DNA of 64,000 nt. Source: Thermoguttaceae bacterium (GTDB taxonomy: Bacteria > Planctomycetota > Planctomycetia > Pirellulales > Thermoguttaceae). How positions within the stretch are numbered: the stretch's first letter is position 1; each line of letters begins with the position of its first letter. The stretch spans positions 1 through 64,000 of the forward strand of contig JAFSMO010000007.1 in NCBI GenBank assembly GCA_017447865.1, written 5' to 3'. Under the pieces are notes generated by a model. That model was not told where the DNA came from. It was given only the letters and a program-made list of their open reading frames with translations, and did no database searches. This document shows, piece by piece, positions 54,524 to 61,023 of this stretch. Made by a program: the position numbers and the translations under genes.

Positions 54524-55033
54524 TCACGCAGCTGATTCTTCAGCGCGGATTTTATCGATCAGTTCCGCCGCCAGCGCAGGGGTGGCCTGGCCGTAAACGA
54601 CGTCGTCGACGACCATCACCGGAGCCAAACCGCACGCCCCGAGGCAATATACGATGTCAACGGTAAACAAAAGGTCAGACGAAGTGCGCTGTTCGTCGCT
54701 CAGCCCCAGTTTTTCATAGAGCTTTTCGCAAATGCCCATCGATTTCTTGACGTGGCACGCGGTGCCGTCGCAAATGCGAATGATGTGCTTTCCCTTAGGA
54801 TTGAGTGTAAAGTGAGCGTAAAAGGTTGCCACGCCGTAAATGTGGGACACCGGAATGTCCAGACCAACGGCCACCATTTCAATGGCATCTCTCGACAGAT
54901 ACTTGTCCATCTCCTGGATCTGCTGAAGGATCGGGATGAGACGGCTCGGGTCGTTGTTGTTGTTCGCCAGGATCTGTTTGATCGCGTTTTCACGGTCAAG
55001 CGTTTCCTGACTCTTTTCAATCGTTTCCTGCAT
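54524..55033 (-). CDS. hydC: NuoE-like [2Fe-2S] subunit of the hydrogenase (HydC/HndA type)
   Basis: 169 residues of the 24-kDa NuoE family. The thioredoxin-like [2Fe-2S] ligands are C-x4-C in CDGTACHVKKS (about 89-99) and C-x3-C in VYCLGACGLAPVMVVDD (about 129-145). The N-terminal helical part (IPILQQIQEMDKYLSRDAI) is typical. It is the first gene of the operon, with GGAG well placed before the ATG. No separate HndB gene is present, so the complex is the three-subunit HydABC form rather than the four-subunit Hnd form. Confidence 0.94.
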   Translation of the reverse strand: MQETIEKSQETLDRENAIKQILANNNNDPSRLIPILQQIQEMDKYLSRDAIEMVAVGLDIPVSHIYGVATFYAHFTLNPKGKHIIRICDGTACHVKKSMGICEKLYEKLGLSDEQRTSSDLLFTVDIVYCLGACGLAPVMVVDDVVYGQATPALAAELIDKIRAEESAA

Positions 55034-55156
55034 TTTTTACTCCAAGGTTAAAAAAACATACAAGGCACAAGGCTGACTCTCCCAAGAAAGCCAAATACCT
55101 GACGATAGATTGGGGTTGAAAAGGCGGGGCTATCTATACACGCCTTCACTTTCGTA

Positions 55157-55184
55157 AATATATCACAAATAAATCCGCTGTCAA
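55157..55184 (-). promoter_or_regulatory. Promoter of hydC-hydB-hydA
   Basis: Minus-strand TTGACA (55179-55184), a 16-nt spacer, TATATT (55157-55162). AAGTACTT (55183-55190) overlaps the -35 box and also occurs in the hppA promoter spacer. Confidence 0.7.
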
Positions 55185-55228
55185 GTACTTTAGTAAAAAT
55201 TTATCGATAAAATTTTAAAATTTTTTGG

Positions 55229-55616
55229 CCCCCGCAAGATCCGGAGGGCCGGCGTCCTCGCCGGTCAAGTTCGGCGTCAGCCGAACGCTCCTTCACCCAC
55301 CCCTAAAGCACCCAATCCAGTAAAGAGTTCACCCCAATAAGGCCCCGCGGATTAGGCGGATTGGGCGGATTAAGGCGGATTTTTTTAAATAGAATAAAAA
55401 GAAATTTTTAAAAATGGTTTCGAGAGATGAATTAAAAGAAAATCAATTTTTATTTCCTTTTAATCCGCCTCGATCCGCTTAATCCGCTTTATCCGCGGGG
55501 CCTTTTTGGGGCCACGATTTCTTGCGAGTTTGGTGTTTAACTTGAGATTTTTATTCGCGTTCGGCTGGCGCCGAACTTGACCGGCGAGGACGCCGGCCCT
55601 CCGAATCTTGCGGGGG
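55229..55616. repeat. Large two-layer nested inverted repeat
   Basis: The 640-bp gap 55034-55673 is dominated by this element. Outer arms 55229-55288 and 55557-55616 are 60 nt each and pair at 58 positions; each ends in a GTTCGGC-N4-GCCGAAC hairpin. Inner arms 55339-55381 and 55462-55504 carry four GCGGAT units each and pair at about 36 of 43 positions, with mismatches only in the 2-3 nt between units. The core (about 55382-55461) is AT-rich. Its outer edge touches the -35 box of the next gene. Confidence 0.92.
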
Positions 55617-55644
55617 TTGACACTATTTTAAAATAGAGTATAAT
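55617..55644 (+). promoter_or_regulatory. Promoter with central palindrome for the HTH-EIIA gene
   Basis: Consensus TTGACA (55617-55622), a 16-nt spacer, consensus TATAAT (55639-55644). The spacer contains the perfect 14-bp palindrome CTATTTT/AAAATAG (55623-55636), a likely operator. AAAGGAGG precedes the start at 55674. Confidence 0.82.
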
Positions 55645-55673
55645 TAGCGCATCATCTTAAAAGGAGGATTCTT

Positions 55674-56375
55674 ATGGATGTGTACACTATTAATCAGATC
55701 GCGCCGATTTTGAAGTACGACACGCGCACGCTCCAGCGCATGGCCGAGCGGGGGGAGATCCCGGCCCGGAAGGTCGGCGGAGAGTGGCGCTTCACCCGTT
55801 CCGAGCTGCTGAACTGGCTGGAGGCCCGCGTCAGCGCCGCCCGCGAGCAGGAGCTTTTGGACCTCGAAAACACGATCGAGCGCCTTGCCGCGAACCGGGA
55901 CGTGGAGAACATTCCGATCAGCGAGCTTTTGCTTCCCGAGGCGACCCGCGTGCCGCTGACGAGCCGGACCGAGCGGGGGATCATTCACGAAATGGTCGAA
56001 GTGGCCGCCGGGACGAATCTGCTCTGGGACCCTGTCGCGATGGAGGAGGCGGTGCTGGAACGTGAGGCGATGTGTCCCACCGCGATGGAAAACGGCGTGG
56101 CCCTGCTTCACCCGCGCCACCCGATGATCGACATTTTGGGCGACCCGTTCATCGCGTTCGGCCGTGCGCCGGCCGGTGTCCCCTGTGCGGCCAATAAAAT
56201 GTGGACGGACCTGTTTTTCCTCATCTGCTCGATCAATGACACGCAGCACCTTCGCACGCTTGCGCGTCTGAGCAGGATCCTGACGACGCCGGACTTCCTC
56301 ACGCAGCTCCGCGAGAAAGACGACGCGGACGCGGCGCTGAAACTTTTCAGGGAAACGGAAGCGGCGTTGAAGTAA
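55674..56375 (+). CDS. HTH (excisionase-type) fused to PTS EIIA domain
   Basis: 233 residues. The N-terminal MerR/excisionase-type winged helix (YTINQIAPILKYDTRTLQRM and GEIPARKVGGEWRFTRSEL, about 4-48) binds DNA. A helical linker leads to a fructose/mannitol-type EIIA (PtsN-like) domain (about 80-230). The phosphorylatable His lies in GVALLHPRH (about 142-150), where classical EIIA has GVALPH; the motif is slightly changed but the His is kept. Such fusions occur in planctomycetes and are probably transcription regulators controlled by PTS phosphorylation. No EI, HPr or EIIBC gene is in the window. A very strong promoter and ribosome site precede it. Confidence 0.87.
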   Translation: MDVYTINQIAPILKYDTRTLQRMAERGEIPARKVGGEWRFTRSELLNWLEARVSAAREQELLDLENTIERLAANRDVENIPISELLLPEATRVPLTSRTERGIIHEMVEVAAGTNLLWDPVAMEEAVLEREAMCPTAMENGVALLHPRHPMIDILGDPFIAFGRAPAGVPCAANKMWTDLFFLICSINDTQHLRTLARLSRILTTPDFLTQLREKDDADAALKLFRETEAALK

Positions 56376-56397
56376 GGGCCAATTACGCGGACGAATA

Positions 56398-56590
56398 GGA
56401 GGCGGTAATGGAGGCCGGAGGCCGGAATTACGCGCCAGCAACGGGAGGCGGTAATGGAGCGCGGAGCGCGGAATTACGCGCGGGTTAAACCATCACGGAC
56501 GCCCCAAACGCGTAATTCTGCGCTTCGCGCTCCATTACCGCCTCCCATCCACGCGTAATTCTGCGCTTCGCGCTCCATTACCGCCTCCCA
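56398..56590. repeat. Four-unit inverted array of GGCGGTAATGG repeats
   Basis: Two direct units (56398-56434, 56443-56481) face two inverted units (56508-56547, 56551-56590). Each is about 40 bp with core GGAGGCGGTAATGGAGCGCG and end GGAATTACGCG. The array fills the 243-bp gap before the radical SAM gene; a single unit also lies at 21328-21358. Confidence 0.9.
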
Positions 56591-56618
56591 TTTACCTTCT
56601 CCACCCTTTTATTAAATT

Positions 56619-57734
56619 ATGCCAATGCAACCCTACACCACCGACGATTTTGGGGTCAATCCCCTGATGTTTTACTACGAAGTGACCCGGGCGTGCGACC
56701 TGCAATGCAAACACTGCCGGGCCAGCGCGCAGCATGAGGCTGCTCCGGACGAACTGATGCACGAACAGTCGATCCAGCTCATTGACCAGGTCGCCACGTT
56801 CCCGCGGAAGCCGAACATGTGCTTCACGGGCGGCGACCCGCTCAAGCGCGCGGACGTTTTTGAGCTTCTGCAGTACGCCGTCTCCCGGGGGATCATGACC
56901 GCGCTGACCCCGTCCGCCACGCCGCTGGCGACGCTCGAAGCGTTTCGGAAGGCCAAAGACGCCGGCGTCTCCGCCATCGGGATCAGCCTCGACGGGGCCG
57001 ACGCCGCCACGCACGACGCGTTTCGGGGCTTCGAGGGGAGTTTCGCCCAGACGATGAAAATGCTCCAGTTTGCCGCCGAGCTGGATTTCCCGGTCCAGAT
57101 CAACACGTCGATCACGAAGCGGAATTTCCGCCAGATCGACCAGATCGCCGACCTGCTCGAGAGCAAGGGGATCGCGATGTGGAGCGTCTTTTTTCTTGTC
57201 CCGGTCGGTCGGGGCGTCGAAGAACAGAGGATCGAGCCGGAAGAGTACCGCTGGGTTTTTGAGAGACTTTGGACCCACGCGCAGACGAAGCCGTACAGCG
57301 TGAAGACGACCGAAGCGCCGTTTTACCGCCGGTTCGTGCTGGAGCAGGGCGGGAACCCGCTCGCAGGTCCGGCCCACGCCGCGACGCGCAGCCAGTCGGA
57401 ATTCGCGTCGAGAATGAATCGTGGCTCCCACCGCGGCCGCGCCCCGCTCGGGATCACCGACGGACGCGGGATCATGTTCGTCGCGCATAACGGCGAGATC
57501 TTCCCCGCCGGCTTCCTCCCGGTCCAGTGCGGGAAATTCCCGGAAGTCTCTGTCGTGGACGTGTACCAGAACCACCCGGTTTTCAAGCAGCTTCAGGACC
57601 CGAACCAGTACCACGGCATCTGCGGGACGTGCAAAGACCGCCTGATCTGCGGGGGAAGCCGCGCAAGAGCCTACGCCCTGACCGGCGATTACCTTGGCCC
57701 CGAGCCGGACTGCTTCTTTGAGCTTGGAGAGTAA
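56619..57734 (+). CDS. Radical SAM/SPASM protein, TIGR04053-like
   Basis: 371 residues. The radical SAM motif is C26-x3-C30-x2-C33 in YYEVTRACDLQCKHCRA. SAM-binding GGDP (FTGGDPLKRAD, about 69) and SLDGADAATHDAFRG (about 124-138) follow. The C-terminal SPASM-like region has Cys residues in GICGTCKDRLICGGSRARAYA (split: GICGTCKDRLICGG, about 330-350) for auxiliary clusters. Wording NPLMFYYEVTRACDL matches the TIGR04053 family, related to heme-biosynthetic AhbD-like and peptide-modifying enzymes, but the reaction is unknown. The start could also be the ATG at 56625. No precursor peptide gene was seen nearby. Ends at a strong palindromic terminator. Confidence 0.85.
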   Translation: MPMQPYTTDDFGVNPLMFYYEVTRACDLQCKHCRASAQHEAAPDELMHEQSIQLIDQVATFPRKPNMCFTGGDPLKRADVFELLQYAVSRGIMTALTPSATPLATLEAFRKAKDAGVSAIGISLDGADAATHDAFRGFEGSFAQTMKMLQFAAELDFPVQINTSITKRNFRQIDQIADLLESKGIAMWSVFFLVPVGRGVEEQRIEPEEYRWVFERLWTHAQTKPYSVKTTEAPFYRRFVLEQGGNPLAGPAHAATRSQSEFASRMNRGSHRGRAPLGITDGRGIMFVAHNGEIFPAGFLPVQCGKFPEVSVVDVYQNHPVFKQLQDPNQYHGICGTCKDRLICGGSRARAYALTGDYLGPEPDCFFELGE

Positions 57735-57739
57735 AAAGT

Positions 57740-57818
57740 TACGGGGACGACGCTTCCAGCGTCGTTAACAAATCGCAAAAAATTCTGACGACGCTGGAAG
57801 CGTCGTCCCCGTATTTTT
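57740..57818. terminator. 26-bp perfect palindrome serving as terminator
   Basis: Arms 57740-57765 and 57788-57813 are exact complements (core GACGACGCTTCCAGCGTCGT plus CCCCGTA), followed by TTTTTT. Each arm is itself a small hairpin. The same module lies at 15311 and, varied, at 26052. Confidence 0.85.
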
Positions 57819-57846
57819 TAAACTTTTACAAAACTTTTACAAAATT

Positions 57847-57860
57847 TTAGGCTTGCCTAA
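57847..57860. promoter_or_regulatory. DtxR/IdeR-like metal box 1
   Basis: TTAGGCTTGCCTAA, a near-perfect palindrome resembling the TTAGGTTAGCCTAA-type operators of the DtxR family, touching the -35 box at 57861. Confidence 0.65.
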
Positions 57861-57888
57861 TTGACAAAATCTCAAAATCTGCTATACT
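57861..57888 (+). promoter_or_regulatory. Promoter of the DUF3793-flavodoxin operon
   Basis: TTGACA (57861-57866), a 16-nt spacer, TATACT (57883-57888). The leader would be about 105 nt. Confidence 0.8.
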
Positions 57889-57924
57889 TTCTCTTAATGA
57901 TTTAACTTGGCATGGATGGCTGGA

Positions 57925-57979
57925 CTGATCACGGGTTTCTGTGTCGTTTCGACGTGCGCAGAAATTTTTTTGTGATCAG
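57925..57979 (+). ncRNA. Structured leader of the DUF3793-flavodoxin operon
   Basis: CTGATCAC (57925-57932) pairs with GTGATCAG (57972-57979). Inside, TTTCTG (57936-57941) pairs with CAGAAA (57959-57964) and GTCG with CGAC. No known riboswitch class is recognised; it may be a regulatory or stabilising leader hairpin. Confidence 0.45.
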
Positions 57980-57983
57980 CGTT

Positions 57984-57997
57984 TTAGGCAAGGCTAA
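57984..57997. promoter_or_regulatory. DtxR/IdeR-like metal box 2 over the ribosome site
   Basis: TTAGGCAAGGCTAA, an imperfect copy of box 1, ends 3 nt before the start codon at 58001 and covers the likely ribosome site (AAGG). Confidence 0.5.
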
Positions 57998-58000
57998 AAT

Positions 58001-58624
58001 ATGACGGAGAGCTTAAAAATTTGCTGCGGGGTGGAGAAAATCGAGCTGATGCGCGTGCTGGCCCTGAGGACCGCCCTGGTCAGAATGAAACTGAAGCCGG
58101 CGGAGATTTTTTTCGTCAGGCGCTGCTACCGCGCCCAATCCCCGACCGGGACGATGGAAATTTGCGCCAGTCAGCGCGAGGTACTCGAGAAACTCGGCCT
58201 CCCGTGGTACGTTCTGCGGATCAGGGAAGAGAAAAGTCTCATCCTCTTTTACGACCCGGAGGCGCTGAAAAGGATCCTGGCCGACGACGCCAAATGGCGG
58301 TTTCTGGCCGAGTACGGCTACACCACCCGCACGGTCGAAGGGACGCTGGCGTGGCTGCGCCGCCGGTTCGAAAAATGCGATTTCCCGCATGAGATCGGCC
58401 TGCTTCTCGGGTACCCGCTCAAAGACGTGGTCGGCTTCACGCGCGGTCAGGCCGCTCCGTCGTATTACGGGGCCTGGAGAGTTTATGGGGACGTGGAGGA
58501 ATCGCTGAAAATCATGGATCTGTTCCGTCGTGGGGCCCTCGAGGCGGAACGCATTTTGACTCAACCCGAAAGCTGGGAGACTTGTGTCCAGCAAATTGGC
58601 GCCCTGAAAGTGGCGTCTGTTTAA
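58001..58624 (+). CDS. DUF3793 family protein
   Basis: 207 residues, soluble, no signal peptide. The family mark is the C-terminal part: FPHEIGLLLGYPLKDVVGFTRG (split: HEIGLLLGYPLKDVVGF, about 130-147) followed by YYGAWRVYGDVEES (about 154-167). DUF3793 proteins are of unknown biochemistry and are typically found next to flavodoxin or ferrous-iron transport genes in anaerobes. It precedes the flavodoxin gene by 14 bp and both are controlled by a promoter with metal-type boxes, supporting a role in iron limitation. The N-terminus holds a Cys pair (KICCGV, residues 6-11). Confidence 0.86.
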   Translation: MTESLKICCGVEKIELMRVLALRTALVRMKLKPAEIFFVRRCYRAQSPTGTMEICASQREVLEKLGLPWYVLRIREEKSLILFYDPEALKRILADDAKWRFLAEYGYTTRTVEGTLAWLRRRFEKCDFPHEIGLLLGYPLKDVVGFTRGQAAPSYYGAWRVYGDVEESLKIMDLFRRGALEAERILTQPESWETCVQQIGALKVASV

Positions 58625-58638
58625 CCAGAGGAGTTTTT

Positions 58639-59133
58639 ATGGCAAACATCAAAGTAATTTACGGAAGTACGACCGGTTCCACCGAAAGCGCGGCGCAGAA
58701 AATCGCGGACGCACTCGGCGCCGATTGCGTCAACGTGGCCAGCGCGAAGGCGGACGATTTCAACGCCCCGGTCCTGATTTTGGGAACGTCCACCTGGGGC
58801 GTTGGTGATCTTCAGGACGACTGGCAGACCGGGATCGATCTGCTTCACAAAACGGACCTTTCGAATACGACGGTCGCCCTGTTCGGGCTCGGCGATCAGG
58901 ACTCCTTTGCCGATTCGTACCTCGACGGCATGGGAACGCTCTACGAAGAAGTGGCCCCGAGAGCTGCGAAGATCGTCGGGAAAACCAGTGCGGACGGCTA
59001 CCGCCACAGTGCCTCGCGCGCCGTCGTGGACGGAGTTTTCTGCGGTCTGGCTCTGGACGATGTGAACGAATCGGAAAAGACCGACGCGAGAATCGTCGAA
59101 TGGGTCAAACAGATTTCCGAAGAAATGGCGTGA
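58639..59133 (+). CDS. Flavodoxin (long-chain type)
   Basis: 164 residues from the ATG at 58639, preceded by AGAGGAG; a longer upstream reading overlaps DUF3793 and is not needed. The FMN phosphate loop is YGSTTGSTESAA (about 7-18). The isoalloxazine-contact loops are STWGVGDLQDDW (about 55-66) and FGLGDQDSFADSY (about 88-100). Flavodoxin replaces ferredoxin as a one-electron carrier when iron is scarce. In this genome it could serve the hydrogenase and the radical SAM enzymes. Second gene of the DUF3793 operon. Confidence 0.94.
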   Translation: MANIKVIYGSTTGSTESAAQKIADALGADCVNVASAKADDFNAPVLILGTSTWGVGDLQDDWQTGIDLLHKTDLSNTTVALFGLGDQDSFADSYLDGMGTLYEEVAPRAAKIVGKTSADGYRHSASRAVVDGVFCGLALDDVNESEKTDARIVEWVKQISEEMA

Positions 59134-59228
59134 AACCTTAAAATCGCGCAGGATCTGAGGGAAATTTTGATGGTGTGTTCAGGCTGCTGGGGCGCGGGTT
59201 CCGGCAGCCTGAAATTTTGGTTTCAATC

Positions 59229-60959
59229 TTACTGGTATTTCTGATTTTCCAGGATGCTGGTGTGCTTCCATTGCCACTGCATTAACGCTGGCGCGAAGCC
59301 TTTTTCCATCGAGCGGCGAAGCCAAACCTCGGCCTTTTGCGGGTCGGCGGGATTTCCAAGTCCGAGCTGGCACGCGAGGAAAAGCTCGTACTCCGCCGGT
59401 GCGCAGCCGATTTCCGCGGCCTTCGTGAAGAATTCAAACGCGCGCTGGTCGTTCTGCTCGCACTGCCAGCCGTGCTTGGCCGCAAGGCCCAGAAGACAAA
59501 GCGCGTGGGCGTTTTTCGTCTCCTCGGCCGTTTTCCGGATGAACGCGTAAACGTCCTTTTGTTCGGTCACGCCCTCGGGAATGGGAAAAACGGTCGTGAA
59601 CGCCAGCCACTCCCGGGCGAAGGAGTCCTCATTAGCCGCCTGACGGAAAAGCCGATCCGCCCCGGCCGTGTCGCGTTCGACTCCCAAGCCGAAATAGAGG
59701 CTCAATGCTTTGAGCGTAAGAATGGCCGAAGTATCTGAGCATTTCTCTGTGTTCAGCAGGGCATGCAGTTTTTCCGGGTTGAATGGTCCATCGGCCTCGG
59801 TCAGGACAAGCCACGCCAGCTGATTCACGCATTGGAAATCATCCATTTTCGCGCCCTTTTCGAGGAGTTCCAACCCCTTTTTCACGTCTTTGGGGCCTCC
59901 GATCCCGGAAAGATACATTTGAGCCAGGAGTCCAAAAGTGTGGGGGATGGCGTCGCCCCGCTCGAACCACCGGCGCGCCTCGGGGAGACTGTAAAGACCA
60001 TCCTTACCGAACATGCAGACGATTCCTATATCTAAACAGACTACGGGGTCGAAAAAGTGCTTTTCAAGCTCCTTTTTGGCGTCCTCGTTTCCCTGAAGCG
60101 CGGCCTTTTGCAGCCACACGGCAGCGGGGAGGTCCTGATTCACCTTCAGGAGCGTGACTCCGAGGATGAGCTGGGCTGGAGCGAAACCTTTCTCGGCGGC
60201 TTCCTGAAAATACGAAATGGCCGCGTCGGGATCCGACTCGCCGTGCAAACCGTGCATGGCGTGGGTTCCAAGGAGGTACGCCGATTCCGCGTCCCCATTT
60301 TCGGCAGCGTCTTCAAGCCATTCACGGGACCAGAATGCGTCGCCGGCGTTCCAGTACTCGACCCCTAAAATGCGCTGGGCTGGGGCGAAACCGTGCATCG
60401 CAGAAAGGGTCAGCCATTTCATCTGGCGCTGGCGGTTTTTCTTGACTTCCTTTTCGATTCCGGAGTATAAAATGCCCAGAAAGTACTGCGCCTCGGGATC
60501 TTCCTGGCCGGCGGCTTCGGTCAGGATCTCCACGGCACGCGGAACGTCTTTTTTCAGGCCGTACTGCCCTTTCAGGATTGATTTCCCGAAGAAAGTTTTG
60601 GCGGGAATGTAATCGGCCTCAATCGCTTTTTGGAGGATCTGCAGACCGCGGCCCTCGTCTTTTTTGGTTCCAAGCCCGTCGAGAAAGCAGAGGCTGAAGT
60701 AGTACAAACCGCGGGGGTCGTTCTGGCTGGCGGCCTTTTCGAGCCACTCAAAGCCTTTCTTTTCGTCTTTTTCAACCTCACGGCCGGCCATGAAGACGAT
60801 TCCCAGCGCGGCCTGCGCCTCTGGGTCGTTCTTTTCGGCGCGTGCCTCGAGCGGCTTCAGATCCAGTTTGGGCTCATTTTCGGATCTTTCGGCCATCAAA
60901 AGAGGAGAAAAAGAAACGGAAACGAGAATAAAAACGGCACTGAGAAAAACTTTCTTCAT
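59229..60959 (-). CDS. Secreted Sel1-repeat (TPR-like) protein
   Basis: 576 residues from the ATG at 60959 (a TTG lies 6 nt upstream). A signal peptide covers about 1-23. The rest is about a dozen Sel1-like repeats of 36 residues with phrases such as AQAALGIVFMAG, GFEWLEKAASQNDPRGLYYF, AQYFLGILYSG, AISYFQEAAEKGFAPAQLIL and AVWLQKAALQGNEDA. Several repeats are degenerate in the middle (about 300-460). Sel1 solenoids bind proteins; an exported one probably scaffolds envelope complexes. It is the third gene after mfd and the parvulin isomerase on this strand, 58 bp after the isomerase stop. Confidence 0.88.
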   Translation of the reverse strand: MKKVFLSAVFILVSVSFSPLLMAERSENEPKLDLKPLEARAEKNDPEAQAALGIVFMAGREVEKDEKKGFEWLEKAASQNDPRGLYYFSLCFLDGLGTKKDEGRGLQILQKAIEADYIPAKTFFGKSILKGQYGLKKDVPRAVEILTEAAGQEDPEAQYFLGILYSGIEKEVKKNRQRQMKWLTLSAMHGFAPAQRILGVEYWNAGDAFWSREWLEDAAENGDAESAYLLGTHAMHGLHGESDPDAAISYFQEAAEKGFAPAQLILGVTLLKVNQDLPAAVWLQKAALQGNEDAKKELEKHFFDPVVCLDIGIVCMFGKDGLYSLPEARRWFERGDAIPHTFGLLAQMYLSGIGGPKDVKKGLELLEKGAKMDDFQCVNQLAWLVLTEADGPFNPEKLHALLNTEKCSDTSAILTLKALSLYFGLGVERDTAGADRLFRQAANEDSFAREWLAFTTVFPIPEGVTEQKDVYAFIRKTAEETKNAHALCLLGLAAKHGWQCEQNDQRAFEFFTKAAEIGCAPAEYELFLACQLGLGNPADPQKAEVWLRRSMEKGFAPALMQWQWKHTSILENQKYQ

Positions 60960-61023
60960 TTTCAACCAATCATTTCATTTCAAAGCGGACGAGGAGAGGG
61001 GCCTGCCCGGAAATTGCGGCGGA

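Noticed and set aside
55229..55616. Insertion sequence
   Set aside because: The inverted arms resemble IS ends, but there is no transposase frame between them and no clear target duplication was seen. At most it is a non-autonomous element.
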